Made by a program: the position numbers and the translations under genes. The notes below the pieces were generated by a model that had not been told where the DNA came from, ran no database searches, and saw only the letters and a program-made list of their open reading frames with translations. A stretch of DNA of 64,000 nt from Sapria himalayana. Lineage: Eukaryota > Streptophyta > Magnoliopsida > Malpighiales > Rafflesiaceae. Each line of letters starts with the position of its first letter. Within the stretch, counting starts at the first letter, position 1. Shown in pieces: positions 1 to 10,580 of this stretch. The DNA is taken from contig JAREIK010002985.1 in NCBI GenBank assembly GCA_029783825.1, forward strand, positions 351,501 through 415,500, written 5' to 3'.

Positions 1-466
1 AAAGACCAAACCAACTTAACCCAAGCTAGCCTGGAACAAACCTAATCAAACCTAAAACTAACGTGGGCGAGCCTCGTGCCTAGAGCAAGGGCATGTTGGG
101 ATTTGAAATGACCCAACTCGACCTAGCATGACTCAAGAAGTAGACATGACAATTAAACATGTCAGGCTTCTCTTTTTTAGAGTCATGCCGGCACGGCATA
201 GTGGCCCAATTAGACATAAAAAATGAGTCACTTAAGTTTCGAGCAGAATAATCAAGCATGGTTTACAAATTATGAAGACCAATGTACATCTACCTTAAAC
301 AGTCACCGACAACTTGATTTATAATTTTTCGCAGACAGTTATCTCATTTAGATTACAAACATGTATTACTAATTTTTCTTTGTTCTTTCAGAAAAATTCT
401 TATGATAGGATAATTTTTTTAATTATTTTAAGATAAATAATATTCTGATTACATGAGATGATGAGC
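1..466. other. AT-rich flank with an old family A fragment
   Basis: No coding region is visible. Around 180-215 there is a short GC-rich run (GCCGGCACGGCA) of the kind found inside the family A hAT elements of this window, so the stretch probably contains a badly eroded copy. The rest is AT-rich with no recognisable feature. Confidence 0.35.
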
Positions 467-474
467 TATAAACC

Positions 475-850
475 TAGAGGTGTCAAACGGGCCGGGCCGG
501 CACGGCCCAGCACTATAAAAAAACGTGCCCGGGCCCGTGCCGGGCCCGGGCGAACAAACCACGTGCCGGCCCGCGTGCCTGCGTCGTGACTCGTGACCCA
601 ACCGGGCCCCGCCCCCGGTAAAAAGACCGCGGGTCGGGTCCAAACAGACCCGACCCGCCCCGCCTGCCCTGCCTTGCCGTGCGCCCGTGCCCGAGCGGGC
701 AGGCACGGCACGGCACGGCCTTGCCGTGCCCACGGGCCGTGCCGTGCCCGAATTTAAAAAACCGTGTCGTGCCCGGCACGGCACGGTAGCACGGCTGGGC
801 ACGTGAAAAACGAGCCGTGCCGTGCTGGGCCGGCCCGTTTGACACCTCTA
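475..850. mobile_element. Family A hAT-type non-autonomous element, intact ends
   Basis: A 376-bp GC-rich element begins TAGAGGTGTCAAACGGGCC and ends with the inverted form GGCCCGTTTGACACCTCTA. It is flanked on both sides by the same 8 bp, TATAAACC (467-474 and 851-858), a perfect target site duplication. Eight-bp duplications are typical of the hAT superfamily. The interior is a string of GGCACGGCACGG and GGGTCGGGTC motifs with no transposase. Minus-strand ORFs inside it reflect base composition only. The perfect duplication suggests a fairly recent insertion. Confidence 0.88.
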
Positions 851-1080
851 TATAAACCACACAACTCGAAAATATCTTCAGTAATATTTTCAGATAAAAG
901 ACTTTGGGAAGCTTAGATATTTTATTAGTATAAAAATGATTTATTCTACGAGAGATTATATCATGTCATAAAGAATATATATACTTGATGCTCTTTTATA
1001 GGTTGGTCTTTTAAGTTGTGCTATAATTTTTACTCTTATTAATCTAAGTATTAACTTCACTTATGATATAATTGCTCCGA

Positions 1081-1470
1081 TAGACTCAATTATTTATAGG
1101 AGAGTCTTAGGAAAGATTAAACTAAATGACTATGACCAAACCAGATATAGCATATGCAATCAATATGGTTAATCCTAGATTCTCATCGACATGTTCACCT
1201 TGACATAACTCTTCACAGACTAAGAAATATGAATAAATTTTCAGAATTAAATATCTTTTTTAAGAATCATGAATACTCACAATTAGTTGAGTATTCAAAT
1301 TCAAGTTGGACACTAAAATACACTAAAAAGATGTATATAATAAGATTATGTACTTTTTTATAGACAACCTTATCTCAAAAAAAAAAAAAAAATAATTATT
1401 TTGAGATCAAATACAAAGACAGAATTCACAACGATGAGAACTATTACTTGTAAGATACTTTGAATACAAC
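1081..1470 (+). pseudogene. Copia polyprotein relic: end of reverse transcriptase and RNase H
   Basis: Read in shifting frames, the plus strand matches the conserved end of Ty1/Copia pol. The pieces are YRRVLGK (family consensus YRRLVGKL), AYAINMVN, DSHRHVHLD (consensus SPRHVHLDAAL), then FFKNHEYSQLVEYSNSSWT. That last piece is the RNase H start, where a typical element has a FKKHG..QLEGYSDSDWA-like run. TKKMYIIRLCTFL follows where the family has DRRSTSGYCTFLGG. Frameshifts and a stop after CTFL show it is dead. About 1154-1363 is the only open piece. No LTR could be assigned to it. Confidence 0.75.
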
Positions 1471-1942
1471 ATATACCCAATGAAATCGGGTATGTAATCT
1501 CTTTTTTTTTTAATGTGATAGCTAGGCAATACAGCACATAACCTCCAAATCATTGTTTCACATATAGAGAAACAAATAAAGGTAGAATAATTTCTTTCTT
1601 AAGATAAAGATTAAAGATGAAATTATTACAAAAATATATATTCATACAGTTGAGTAACCAATAAACATCTATAAAAATGAATTGAATAAGCCTCAACCTA
1701 CCTATTTTTCTCTGAACATAGTAATATGGACTTGCATGCACCAGCTTGACAGAAATACTATACTCATTGAGCTTTGTTTATTTTTTCCGCATTTTAATTT
1801 ATAACAATATTTAAATTTTTTATTATTTTTGTGTTTAGCATTGAAATTTTTTGTAATATATATATATATAAGATGAAGTAGGGAGAATAGAATGATTAAA
1901 TTAAAGGAAAGACATAAATATCTTAATCTATTAATGTTGACC
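1471..1942. other. AT-rich DNA, nothing recognised
   Basis: The stretch is AT-rich with a short (AT)n run near 1857-1870. Short ORFs here lack codon bias or motifs. It may be the remaining 3' part of the Copia relic just before it, but no LTR border is visible. Confidence 0.4.
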
Positions 1943-1950
1943 ACTTAGAG

Positions 1951-2688
1951 CTATGTTGCACGGACACGGAGATACGACACGGCAGGATACGAGGATACGG
2001 CAAATTCTAAAAAACTAGGATACAGATACGACTAGAATACGACATGATAAAAAAAATAAAATTAAAAATAAAAATTATTAATTATAAATATTAGGTATTT
2101 TAAGATAATTTAAAATTCTATATTTTAAAATAATTTAAAATTCTGTAAATTAAAATAATTTAAAATTCTGTATTTTAAAAAAAATGTAAAAAAAATTTAA
2201 ATCCTTTAACACCCCCCCCCCCCCCACACCACCCTCCCTTTACAGTTTCGATTTTCGAACTCTCCCCCCTCCCGATACAGATTCTAAAATCCCTCATTCC
2301 CTTCATAGAATTAGGTTACCATAGGTATTGTCGGCACCTCGACGGTGTGCTCCTCCCCTCCCCGTTTGACGCAATGACAATTGACAATTATTTCTCGCAA
2401 TCGGCTTGTCGGCAACTCACTTTCGGCGGTGTGCTCCTCAATTTGTTGGAGATATATGAGTAATAGTTAATATATAGTGTATTTCCAACGCGTTAGAATC
2501 GTAAAAACGCGTCAGTTAGTAAACGACGTGTCTGTAGGTAAATGACGCATCTGTTGTTAACGACGATTGTTTCCGAACAACGTGTCGGATATCTCTCTGA
2601 CGCGTATCCAACCCGTGTCGCAGTGTCCACGTGTCGGACACGTGGACACGGCGACACGGCAGTTCCTAGGCATATTCGTGCAACATAG
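1951..2688. mobile_element. Family B hAT-like element, copy 1
   Basis: The ends are inverted: CTATGTTGCACGG at the left and CGTGCAACATAG at the right. The flanks carry the same 8 bp, ACTTAGAG (1943-1950 and 2689-2696), a perfect target site duplication that places it with hAT-type elements. The left subterminal part repeats GGATACG/ACACGG motifs, the centre is AT-rich, and near 2212-2290 there is a poly-C run and a C-rich block. No transposase is present. Two more copies lie at 47418-48468 and 56572-57214. Confidence 0.85.
2212..2225. repeat. Poly-C tract (14 C)
   Basis: This is an uninterrupted run of 14 C inside family B copy 1. It sits where the other copies carry their C-rich minisatellite. 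Confidence 0.9.
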
Positions 2689-2699
2689 ACTTAGAGCAT

Positions 2700-3395
2700 A
2701 AATACTTACTAGGTATGTTTAAGCTTCAAATTTATAAAAAAAATCAAATTCAAAACCCAAAAAGAGGATAAAAACAATAAAAATACTAAAATAATAATTA
2801 TATGAGAAATAATTAAAATTAATAATATTGATAAATATTTCATATTTACGTGATAAAACACAAGAAAGAAAATACTTTTTCTTCCATGAGGCATTATAGT
2901 CATTTACAATAGTTGCTAGCTACAACAATCATTTTATTAAAATGGTTAATGACATCCTTTGTTATTTTAACAAAATGAATGAGCTAGTTAGGCTCACAAT
3001 TGCATGTCCCATGACCTAGAGCGCAAAAAATCATGTCACAACTCAATCATGTTTCATCAATCTCGACATGGCATATAGATTCCCATCATTCTTTTTCATC
3101 AATCTTCCACATCAAAAATAATTTAATCATTCTTTTAAGAGATAACCTCGAGAGATTCTATTTCCAATCCCACAATCACAAGAAATGTATATCCCAAAAA
3201 AAAAAAAAAAATATTTTAATTTGACTAGTTATTTAGATTCTAATTAGGTTATAACAATTGCATAAATAAGATCTCCCATAAATTAATGTACTTATTGTGA
3301 GACAAACTTTATTCTTGAAAAATTAAAATGAAAATAAGTATTTCTAAGTATATAAGAGAATAAAACTATGATATTTATTACTTTAATGTTTCCTT
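2700..3395. other. AT-rich DNA, nothing recognised
   Basis: No gene or element end is visible. Poly-A of about 17 nt occurs at 3196-3211, and the short ORFs have no motif. Confidence 0.4.
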
Positions 3396-3414
3396 GAATT
3401 ATAACATTGATGAT

Positions 3415-4440
3415 AAAATTATATCGAACCGGCCAATCAGACCGGTCGAAACCAGTGAACCGGAAAAAATAGTGATCAAACCAGTGAACCGGCAGAACCG
3501 AGCAATTTTTAGTGAATCAACCAAATTGCACTCCCACTTAAAAAACATTTTCATGAAATCTCATGGGATTCGAACCCATGACCCAAGAACTATAAAACAT
3601 GATACTTATCACCCGGACCAAACAAAAGTTCACATTGGATAGATAACTCTAAATATACATAAACCAATGATATAATACTTTATATTATCACTTTTATATT
3701 CAATTTATAAAATAATAACATTAGATCAAGATGAAATTTCTTTTTGATTTATACATAGACGAGGTTGATCAAGTTTTTTTACAATTAAGATTGTCAATTT
3801 GAGTTATGCTTAATTAATTATAGTATTATACTATATATATATATATATATAGAGTATAATACTATAATTTAAATTAGAGATATATTAAATTATTATTAAA
3901 TTCTAATTAAGAAATTATAATTCGATTAACATTAAATTATCAAGTACGGTAACAATCAAAATAAAAAATACCTTATACAATTTGAATATATTTTAATTTT
4001 CTAATAAATTTAAAATCAAAAATAGTCATACATATAGAATTTTGCATGATGAAATCTCATTGAATTTTCATAATATAAAACTATTACTTGATAAAATTTA
4101 TTTTACTTAATTAATTGTTCGATAATAATTTCATATATTTTTTTTTTGCTAAGTAATAATTTCATGAATTTTGATTCTTGCCTTAATGGACAAGCTAAAA
4201 TAATAAGTCCATGAATTTTGAATAATTTTCATATTTTTTCAGACATTTTAATTTTATTATATATCCATAAATTCAAGTAGTATTTATATTTATCAATAGT
4301 TTCATTTATATACATGTGTGTGTACAATTTCTTAAGTTATTTTTAATTTTAACAATATATAAAATATATTTATCATATCACTGATTCGAATAGCTGTCTG
4401 ACTACAAGTCCCAACCAGTGAACCATGAACCAGTAACTTT
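3415..4440. repeat. ACCGGTT-type dispersed repeat with a tRNA-like segment
   Basis: The left part (3424-3500) has repeated AACCGG/CCAGTGAACCGG motifs. A degenerate form of the same motif, with CCAGTGAACC, returns near 4410-4435. At 3567-3575 the minus strand has a perfect RNA polymerase III B box (GTTCGAATC) inside a T-arm-like hairpin (CATGGGTTCGAATCCCATG). A weak A-box-like TGGTCCGGGTGA lies about 35 nt upstream on that strand. I read this as a tRNA-derived part of a dispersed element, not a functional tRNA, because no full cloverleaf is apparent. Degenerate relatives appear near 26880-26930 and 28835-28960. Confidence 0.45.
3816..3869. repeat. Palindrome with 17-bp arms around (TA)n
   Basis: AATTATAGTATTATACT at 3816-3832 is repeated in inverted form at 3853-3869, separated by an AT dinucleotide run. 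It could form a long hairpin or be the core of a small foldback element. Confidence 0.75.
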
Positions 4441-4449
4441 TCTATTTCA

Positions 4450-5440
4450 GTCATTAGTCTAATTTTCTCAACATTGAATTATACACTTACACAATATTAT
4501 GATAAACTAACACTACGGGCATGTTTGTTTTTTTGAGCTGAACATTTAAAGCAATTTGCTTTAAGTGTTCAACTGTTTGTTTTTCAATAAATATATAACT
4601 TAATGATGATTTTTTAAAAAAAAATTATGAATAGAAAAAATTAAAATATTTGACTTTTTCTATTCAAAAAAAATCATTTTATACTAAAATAAAAAAAAAA
4701 TTCATCATTACCTAATAAGGAAAAGAACTAATAACACTCACTATTATAGATAACAACAGGGGATTTGATACGGGACTACCTCATCTTAACCCAGGTCATT
4801 TATTTTTTTTTCAATTTCATCTCGTTACTATCCCTACTCATTACCAAATAATCAAAAAACAAACTTTTACTTAATGTTATTAAGTATCATTCAATATTAA
4901 ACTCAAAAAAAAAATTTATTCAGTATTAAGTAAAAAAAAATAAATACCAACTAAATCTAGAAAAATATTTAGGAGAGTTCCATTATTATAGCATACATGC
5001 CTACAATGGATCAATTTATAGATATCTTCATCAAAGCTTTTCAGGTAAAAACATAAGAGGAATGATCAATCACGATTATTATTTTTTTGTGATGAAGCAT
5101 TTATTGTGTGAGATCATTTTTCATGTTTTCAAATATTCACTTTGTATATTTCATTTTTTTAAATATTTTATGCACAGATAAAAATTAATATTCCTTTCAT
5201 TTAACAAAACTATTTAAGAATAAACCTTGATTTTTATTTATATAACAAACCTTTTCTTAATTTTGCAAATCTAAACTTTGAAAACCATCATTTTTATGAA
5301 TGAAAAAAAAAAATCATTTTTATGATAAACATAGAAGTAGTAGCAGCCATTGAAATTTATTTCTCTCAAACTTAATAATACATTATATAACAGTATCATT
5401 CAAAATTAAATGAGATAGAAACATAGAGAAAATTTTAATT
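4450..5440. other. AT-rich DNA, nothing recognised
   Basis: Poly-A and poly-T runs and degenerate repeats only. No open frame has motifs or codon bias. Confidence 0.4.
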
Positions 5441-5444
5441 TAGA

Positions 5445-5706
5445 TTTTTTTTTTTAATTTAAATTTATTATTTTTTATCCCCTCCTCCCTCTCTCCCCCG
5501 AACCAACCCATAATATTCCTTGGCCCATATATAAGCCTTGGCTGCAGGGTCAGAGCAGGTAAAGCCTCTATCCTAACCATATAAATAATATGATCGACAA
5601 CTATATCTTGTGATGCATATCCAAATTCCAACATCCCTAAGAATTGAACTCGTGTCCCCAAGATTAGGCAGCTTGCCCCTTTGCCATTTGAACTACCATA
5701 TTGTTG
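5445..5706 (-). mobile_element. tRNA-derived SINE
   Basis: On the minus strand a head region carries an RNA polymerase III A box TAGTTCAAATGG (plus coordinates 5684-5695), which fits TRGYNNANNNGG exactly. A B box GTTCAATTC (5641-5649) fits GWTCRANNC exactly, at tRNA-like spacing. A non-tRNA body follows, containing CAAGGCTTATATATGGGCC, and then an A/T-rich tail near 5445-5475. The 73-aa frame across it is a by-product. Flanking duplications were not resolved. Confidence 0.65.
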
Positions 5707-5930
5707 GTATGAACCTAATATTAAAATTATCTTTTTTTTTCCATTTAATTTAAATAGAATTTTTATTTAATCGATTAAATTTAGATAACTTCTATTATAT
5801 AAACTTTGTGACAATCATGATCATACAACTACAACTACAACAAAAAAGTAAATTGAGCTAACGATTATGTTTTCTCATATGCCATCAAACTTTTTATCAT
5901 GAAAAGTAAAGTGGTGTGGTGGCATGTTCC

Positions 5931-6338
5931 TCAAAAGCTTAGCGCCAAGTAGAATAGAAGCGATGAGTTGGCTATAATGCAACCTAGATTTGGAAAACAT
6001 GATCCGCCACTACAAGCTAAACAAAGAATGAGAGATGATAAAAAAAGAGCATGAGGCATTGAGAGAAGGATTGCGAACGAAACAATATGCCTGGTTTGCC
6101 CGATGATTAGGGACCGGTTCAGCATTATGCTTAATGCAGCCGCATTTAAAATCTTGTATATTTCATTGCCAAAACCTGCTTCGGATGCTTTCCCCAAGAC
6201 AAAGCCATGACTGCAGAACTGTTCTGATGGAAGATCTCGTACTCTTGAAGCACCTAAAAGAGAGCTGGCCATTCTTAGGACCACAAATATGGCTAAAGTT
6301 CTTCGCAAAATAGAGCCTACGAGCAACCACACCGACAA
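5931..6338 (-). pseudogene. Probable decayed plant gene fragment, possibly membrane protein
   Basis: A 135-codon frame with less AT-biased codons than its surroundings. The first 80 residues look protein-like: a hydrophobic N-terminus (SILRRTLAIFVVLRMA), then the block KASEAGFGNEIYKILNAAAL followed by SIMLNRSLIIGQTR. The block resembles, from memory and without a search, an uncharacterised conserved plant family in which GQTR is followed by further conserved sequence. After GQTR this frame turns into unstructured hydrophobic sequence, so I suspect a frameshift, a lost intron border or a truncated gene copy. A TATA-like TATAAAATATTG lies just before the start on that strand (6338-6350). It could also be a single exon of an active gene. 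Confidence 0.4.
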
Positions 6339-6559
6339 TATTTTATATACCCATTGCTTATCATCCTACTCTAAATTCAAGCTAGCTGGTGGTAGCTAAA
6401 AAAAATGCCCTGTGATTGAAGTTAGAGAGGCGTGCACAATTAAACAAGTTGTGCATCCCCAAGAACAAGAAAAGAATTAGTCAACTGGGTTAGTTTTTGC
6501 AGCAAAATCTTGGTGTATTCACACTCTTGGTCTTGGTGTATTCTTTTTATAGTTTTGTA

Positions 6560-7455
6560 TAGAGGTATCAAAAGAGCCGTGCCAACATTTTTTTTAGGAA
6601 TGGCCGTGCCACCGTGTCGTGCTGGACACGGCATGATATAATCCCCATGTTGTGCCTGGCATGGCACGGGAATAATATGGCCAGCCTAGCAGGGCACGGT
6701 AGCAAGGCCAATTGCATTACAGGTGTCAACCGGGCCGGGCCGGCCCGGCACGGAAGTGCCGTGCCGTGCCAGGCCAGAGCCGTGCCGGGTGTCCCGTGAG
6801 CCCGACCCCAGGATGCCCCTCCCGCAAAAAAAGACTGCGGGTCGGGTCTGATCCGACCCGAGCAGCGGTCTTGCCGTATCCCGAACAGCTCGGACAGGCA
6901 AGCCCAAGCGGGCAAGGCACGGCCTCCGTGCCTACGGGCTGTGCCGGGCTCGGCTATTTTTAAACCGGGCCGGGCACGGCACGGTAGCACGAATGTGCCC
7001 TAAAAAATGGGCCGGGCCGGGCAAGCCCGTTTGACACCTCTAAATTGCACCACCCTGCCAGATGATTCGCTACAAAGCCCATTGCGTAAAAACACAAGGG
7101 GTGGCCGACTTATGTAGCCTACCAATTGGAATTGGCCACGCAAACAAGATCCGACTTACGTGATTGGATTTTTTTTAAAATTTATAAGCTGCCCCATTGG
7201 GCAGTCACCCGAGGGAATTTGACTCATGACCCTTAGCCGATCCCGGGATGGCAGGCGGCAAGGCTGGTGAACCGTACCTCCGAGCTAGGCACACGGTTCA
7301 TGCCTAGCCCAACAAGATGCACGACTCATGCATGCCCAACACAGCATGAACAGTGCAATTGGGCGGCATGGCCCGAAACCAGGCACGGTTCTAGAAAGTA
7401 CTGTGCCGGGTCATGCATGGCTGAACCAGGCCGCCCGACCTGGTTGACACCTCTA
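6560..7455. mobile_element. Family A hAT-type element, older outer copy
   Basis: The ends are TAGAGGTATCAAAAG (left) and GGTTGACACCTCTA (right). Flanks GTTTTGTA (6552-6559) and ATTTTGTA (7456-7463) agree at 7 of 8 positions, an eroded target duplication. A second family A copy (6718-7042) sits inside. The right part (7070-7300) contains non-family DNA, including a B-box-like GAGTCAAATTCC on the minus strand near 7213-7224, perhaps a SINE remnant. No transposase is seen. Confidence 0.75.
6718..7042. mobile_element. Family A hAT-type element nested in the copy at 6560-7455
   Basis: A 325-bp GC-rich element with ends TACAGGTGTCAACCGGGCC and GCCCGTTTGACACCTCTA. Flanks AATTGCAT (6710-6717) and AATTGCAC (7043-7050) agree at 7 of 8 positions. 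The centre carries the conserved GCGGGTCGGGTC...GACCCGA inverted motif. It has inserted into an older copy of its own family. Confidence 0.8.
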
Positions 7456-7464
7456 ATTTTGTAA

Positions 7465-8060
7465 CAATTAAATAGTGCTCTATATTTTACCAATCCCACA
7501 CATTGTAGAAAATGTTACCTGTGCTCCAATTGAAAATGTTATGCTTTCTTGTTGTAATTTTTCACAATGTATTATTATTATTATCTTTTATATTGTGTAT
7601 TTAATGAGAATACTTAATTTGTGAATTTTCCCAATCACTTTCTTCCATTTTATAAAGGGCACTCATGTTATGATATTTTAACAAAATTTTTATTTTTTTT
7701 ATTTATCTTGATTATGTGGATTAAATTCAACATAGTATCAGAGACAATATCTTAGAGAAAAATAACCCCTATGATGTTTAAGGGTTACAAACCCTAGAGA
7801 AGAATGAAAAACATGCTGGATACCATCACAATGCACATATTCGTGCATGCTACAATGCACAGAAGCACAATTGAAGAAGATGAGGTCCACATTAATGGGT
7901 TTCATCAATATCACTATTTCTTACTCACCGTGTGAGAAGCTTCAATGGAATGAATGAAGTACAGTGAGGTCTAGCCTTGTTTCAAGTGGCATCATCAAGT
8001 TCCAATGATAGTTTAGTGAGAATGTGTTTGATTTGGTTTGAGTCTACCCCTAGCCATATT
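7465..8060 (+). mobile_element. Possible LTR end, primer binding site and leader of a Copia element
   Basis: AGTATCAGAGAC at about 7734-7745 resembles the initiator-methionine tRNA primer binding site TGGTATCAGAGC of plant LTR retrotransposons. The 270 bp before it, including a run of ATT repeats, could be the 5' LTR. The following sequence (7745-8060) would be leader. No plus-strand gag follows, so the element is truncated or scrambled. Confidence 0.4.
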
Positions 8061-8117
8061 CGGGGATATGGTAAGCTACCCCTAGTCTCTATAGGTCATA
8101 GGCAATAGCTTATAGGC

Positions 8118-8148
<31 letters not shown>

Positions 8149-9325
8149 AGCAGGTTGCATGTGTACACACACACACACAAATATGTGTTTGTGTGTGATT
8201 ATATAAAATAATAATTTAAATTATGAAATCACAAAAAAATTAAATAATATTTAAAAAATAAGGATTTTCAATTTAACATTAAAATGTGAATTAAAATATA
8301 TTAAAAAAATTAAAATATTAACAAACTCAATTTAAACTGACTAATTCATCTTAGAAAATAAAAAAAAAAATGATAGAATATATTATAGGATTCATGATAC
8401 TAATTATTATTTTTATAATACCAATATTAAGGGAAATCTTCTTCAATCTCTGTAAAATTTTTATTTTTAATTATGTTAAAATAAGTAAAGACTAATAATG
8501 TTCGATTATGAAACTTAAATTTTTTAGGTATCTGAATCAATCTATGATTGAGATAAATTAGTCTCCGGCTATTTAATCAGATTATTATTATATATATCAA
8601 AAGTATATATAATGGTAATTCATTTTTATTAAAATTATTATTTTATATTTTTTGGAAATTCAAAATAAAAATAAAATTTGTATTAATATATATAATTTTC
8701 TAGCATATATAACTAAATAAAAAAGAAACTTCACATGTACCTTTCAAAAGTATAGACATACAACCACTAAATCAAAATTCCATGGACCATGATTCATCAG
8801 ATCAAAAGTACTCAATCATTAATTATACAATATTATTATTAATAAAAAAAATGTATGACAATGCAATCTAATTTATAGAAAATTAGAGATAAAATTTAAT
8901 AGAATTCATTTAACGAGAGAAATAGAACTAACATTAGAGAGAAAGGTATAAGATAGTTTGAGTTAAGCTTATAGATAAATTATAAAAAAATCTAACTATA
9001 TATAAAATTTTTAAAAGTTAATAATTTTATTATTTTTTAGTAGAAATATAAAAATCAATAATCTCAATAGAAAAAATGAATAAACTGAACCCTTACATGA
9101 TAAAATTAGACATATATTGATGTTTCAATATATGTTACATCAATGATCTCTTTTTGCATATTCTCCATAAAAAAAATAACATACCTCTAGGTATTTTGAA
9201 TGTTCATGAAAAATCAAATTTGAAGTTATATATCTCAAATATAACTATCATAGTAAAGGGTAGTAAAAAAATAAATATCTAATTCCCTCGATGTGATGAA
9301 TCTAAAGTATATCATAAGTAATAAT
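8061..9325. repeat. AT-rich DNA with (AT)n and (AC)n microsatellites
   Basis: An (AT)n run at about 8119-8145 and (AC)n/(TG)n runs at 8165-8195 are followed by roughly 1.1 kb of featureless AT-rich sequence. It may include the eroded 3' LTR of the Copia relic that begins near 9330. Confidence 0.5.
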
Positions 9326-10549
9326 TTTTATTGCCCTGAATTCCTTCTATATTAGATATCAAAATAATTATTTATCTCTTATTTTTCCAAAAAGATAATA
9401 TTGTTTCCAAAAAAAATACAAAAATTAGTCATATACATTCTCTCAGTATATGTTAATGTTCAACTCGAATTTGAATACTCATCTAATTGTTAGTACCCAT
9501 GATCACGAAAATGTATCTCAAGTCTCAAAAATTAATTCACATATAAAAATATAAATATTTATATCTGGATGAACATGCCATATAGAATTTAAGAAAAACT
9601 AAATATACTAACCGCAAATGGTATATTTAGTCGAGTCATAATCAAATAGTTAATCTTCTATATTATTTTCTTATAAATAATAGAATCAATTGCAAAAGTT
9701 ATATCAGAAATAATATTAGTACTTATTCAATAAGAATATTTGCTAAAGTATAAATCAAAAATTCAATCCCTATAAGAATATTACATCTATGACGAGACTA
9801 TTTATCTTACAGTAAATCACTTTTATACCACGAAAATATTCAAATTATTCTTCGTCTTAAATGATAGTCACAAGTACTCCTTAAGTTGAGTAATTCCCAA
9901 CACAGCATCTCACATAATAAGAATATCATCATCCATGTACACAATGAAAAAAATCACTCTACTATTATGATTCCAAAAAAATAAAGAAAAAATCACAAAA
10001 TACTTGTGTAACCAAATTAGGTGTCTATCTGTGAAAACCTAACAAATAAGACTTTCAATGACTACATAAGACCATATAGTATCTTTCATAATTTACAAAT
10101 TATATCTGACTATATTGCTTTAAATTTAGGTTTATAATTTATATATACCTAATCAGCATGATCTTCATAAAGAAAAGTAATTTACACATTTAATTTATCC
10201 TTCTTCTATGAATTACTATCAAAGAAATAAATATTCGTATGATAATCATTTTATTCTCTTAAGAGAAATTATTTTGGTAGTCCACACCAATTATTCAAAA
10301 TAATATTATCGCTATAAATCTCACTTTAAGACAGTATACCTTCCCAACTAGAGTTATAGTCATAGTAAACACTTACTCGCAACCAATAATAAATCTTCCT
10401 AAATGTTGTACTAATTCTCATATCTTATTTGAATAAAAAATATATATCTCTTCAAATATAACCTAACATCATCTTGAGTAAAATTATATCTCGAAAGAAA
10501 ATCTAGATATCCTAGCACTATCAAGAAAAATGATAAAATAAAAGAATCA

Positions 10550-10554
<5 letters not shown>

Positions 10555-10577
<23 letters not shown>
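10555..10577. repeat. (AT)n microsatellite
   Basis: An alternating AT run of about 23 nt inside Copia relic 1. Confidence 0.85.

Positions 10578-10580
<3 letters not shown>

Noticed and set aside
449..860. Overlapping Arg/Pro/Gly-rich ORFs of 81-117 codons on the minus strand
   Set aside because: They lie wholly within a GC-rich family A element, and similar frames recur in every copy, produced by GGCACGG repeats lacking stop codons.
3560..3640. A tRNA gene on the minus strand
   Set aside because: The T-arm and B box are perfect, but no acceptor stem or anticodon arm could be built, and the segment sits within a dispersed repeat.
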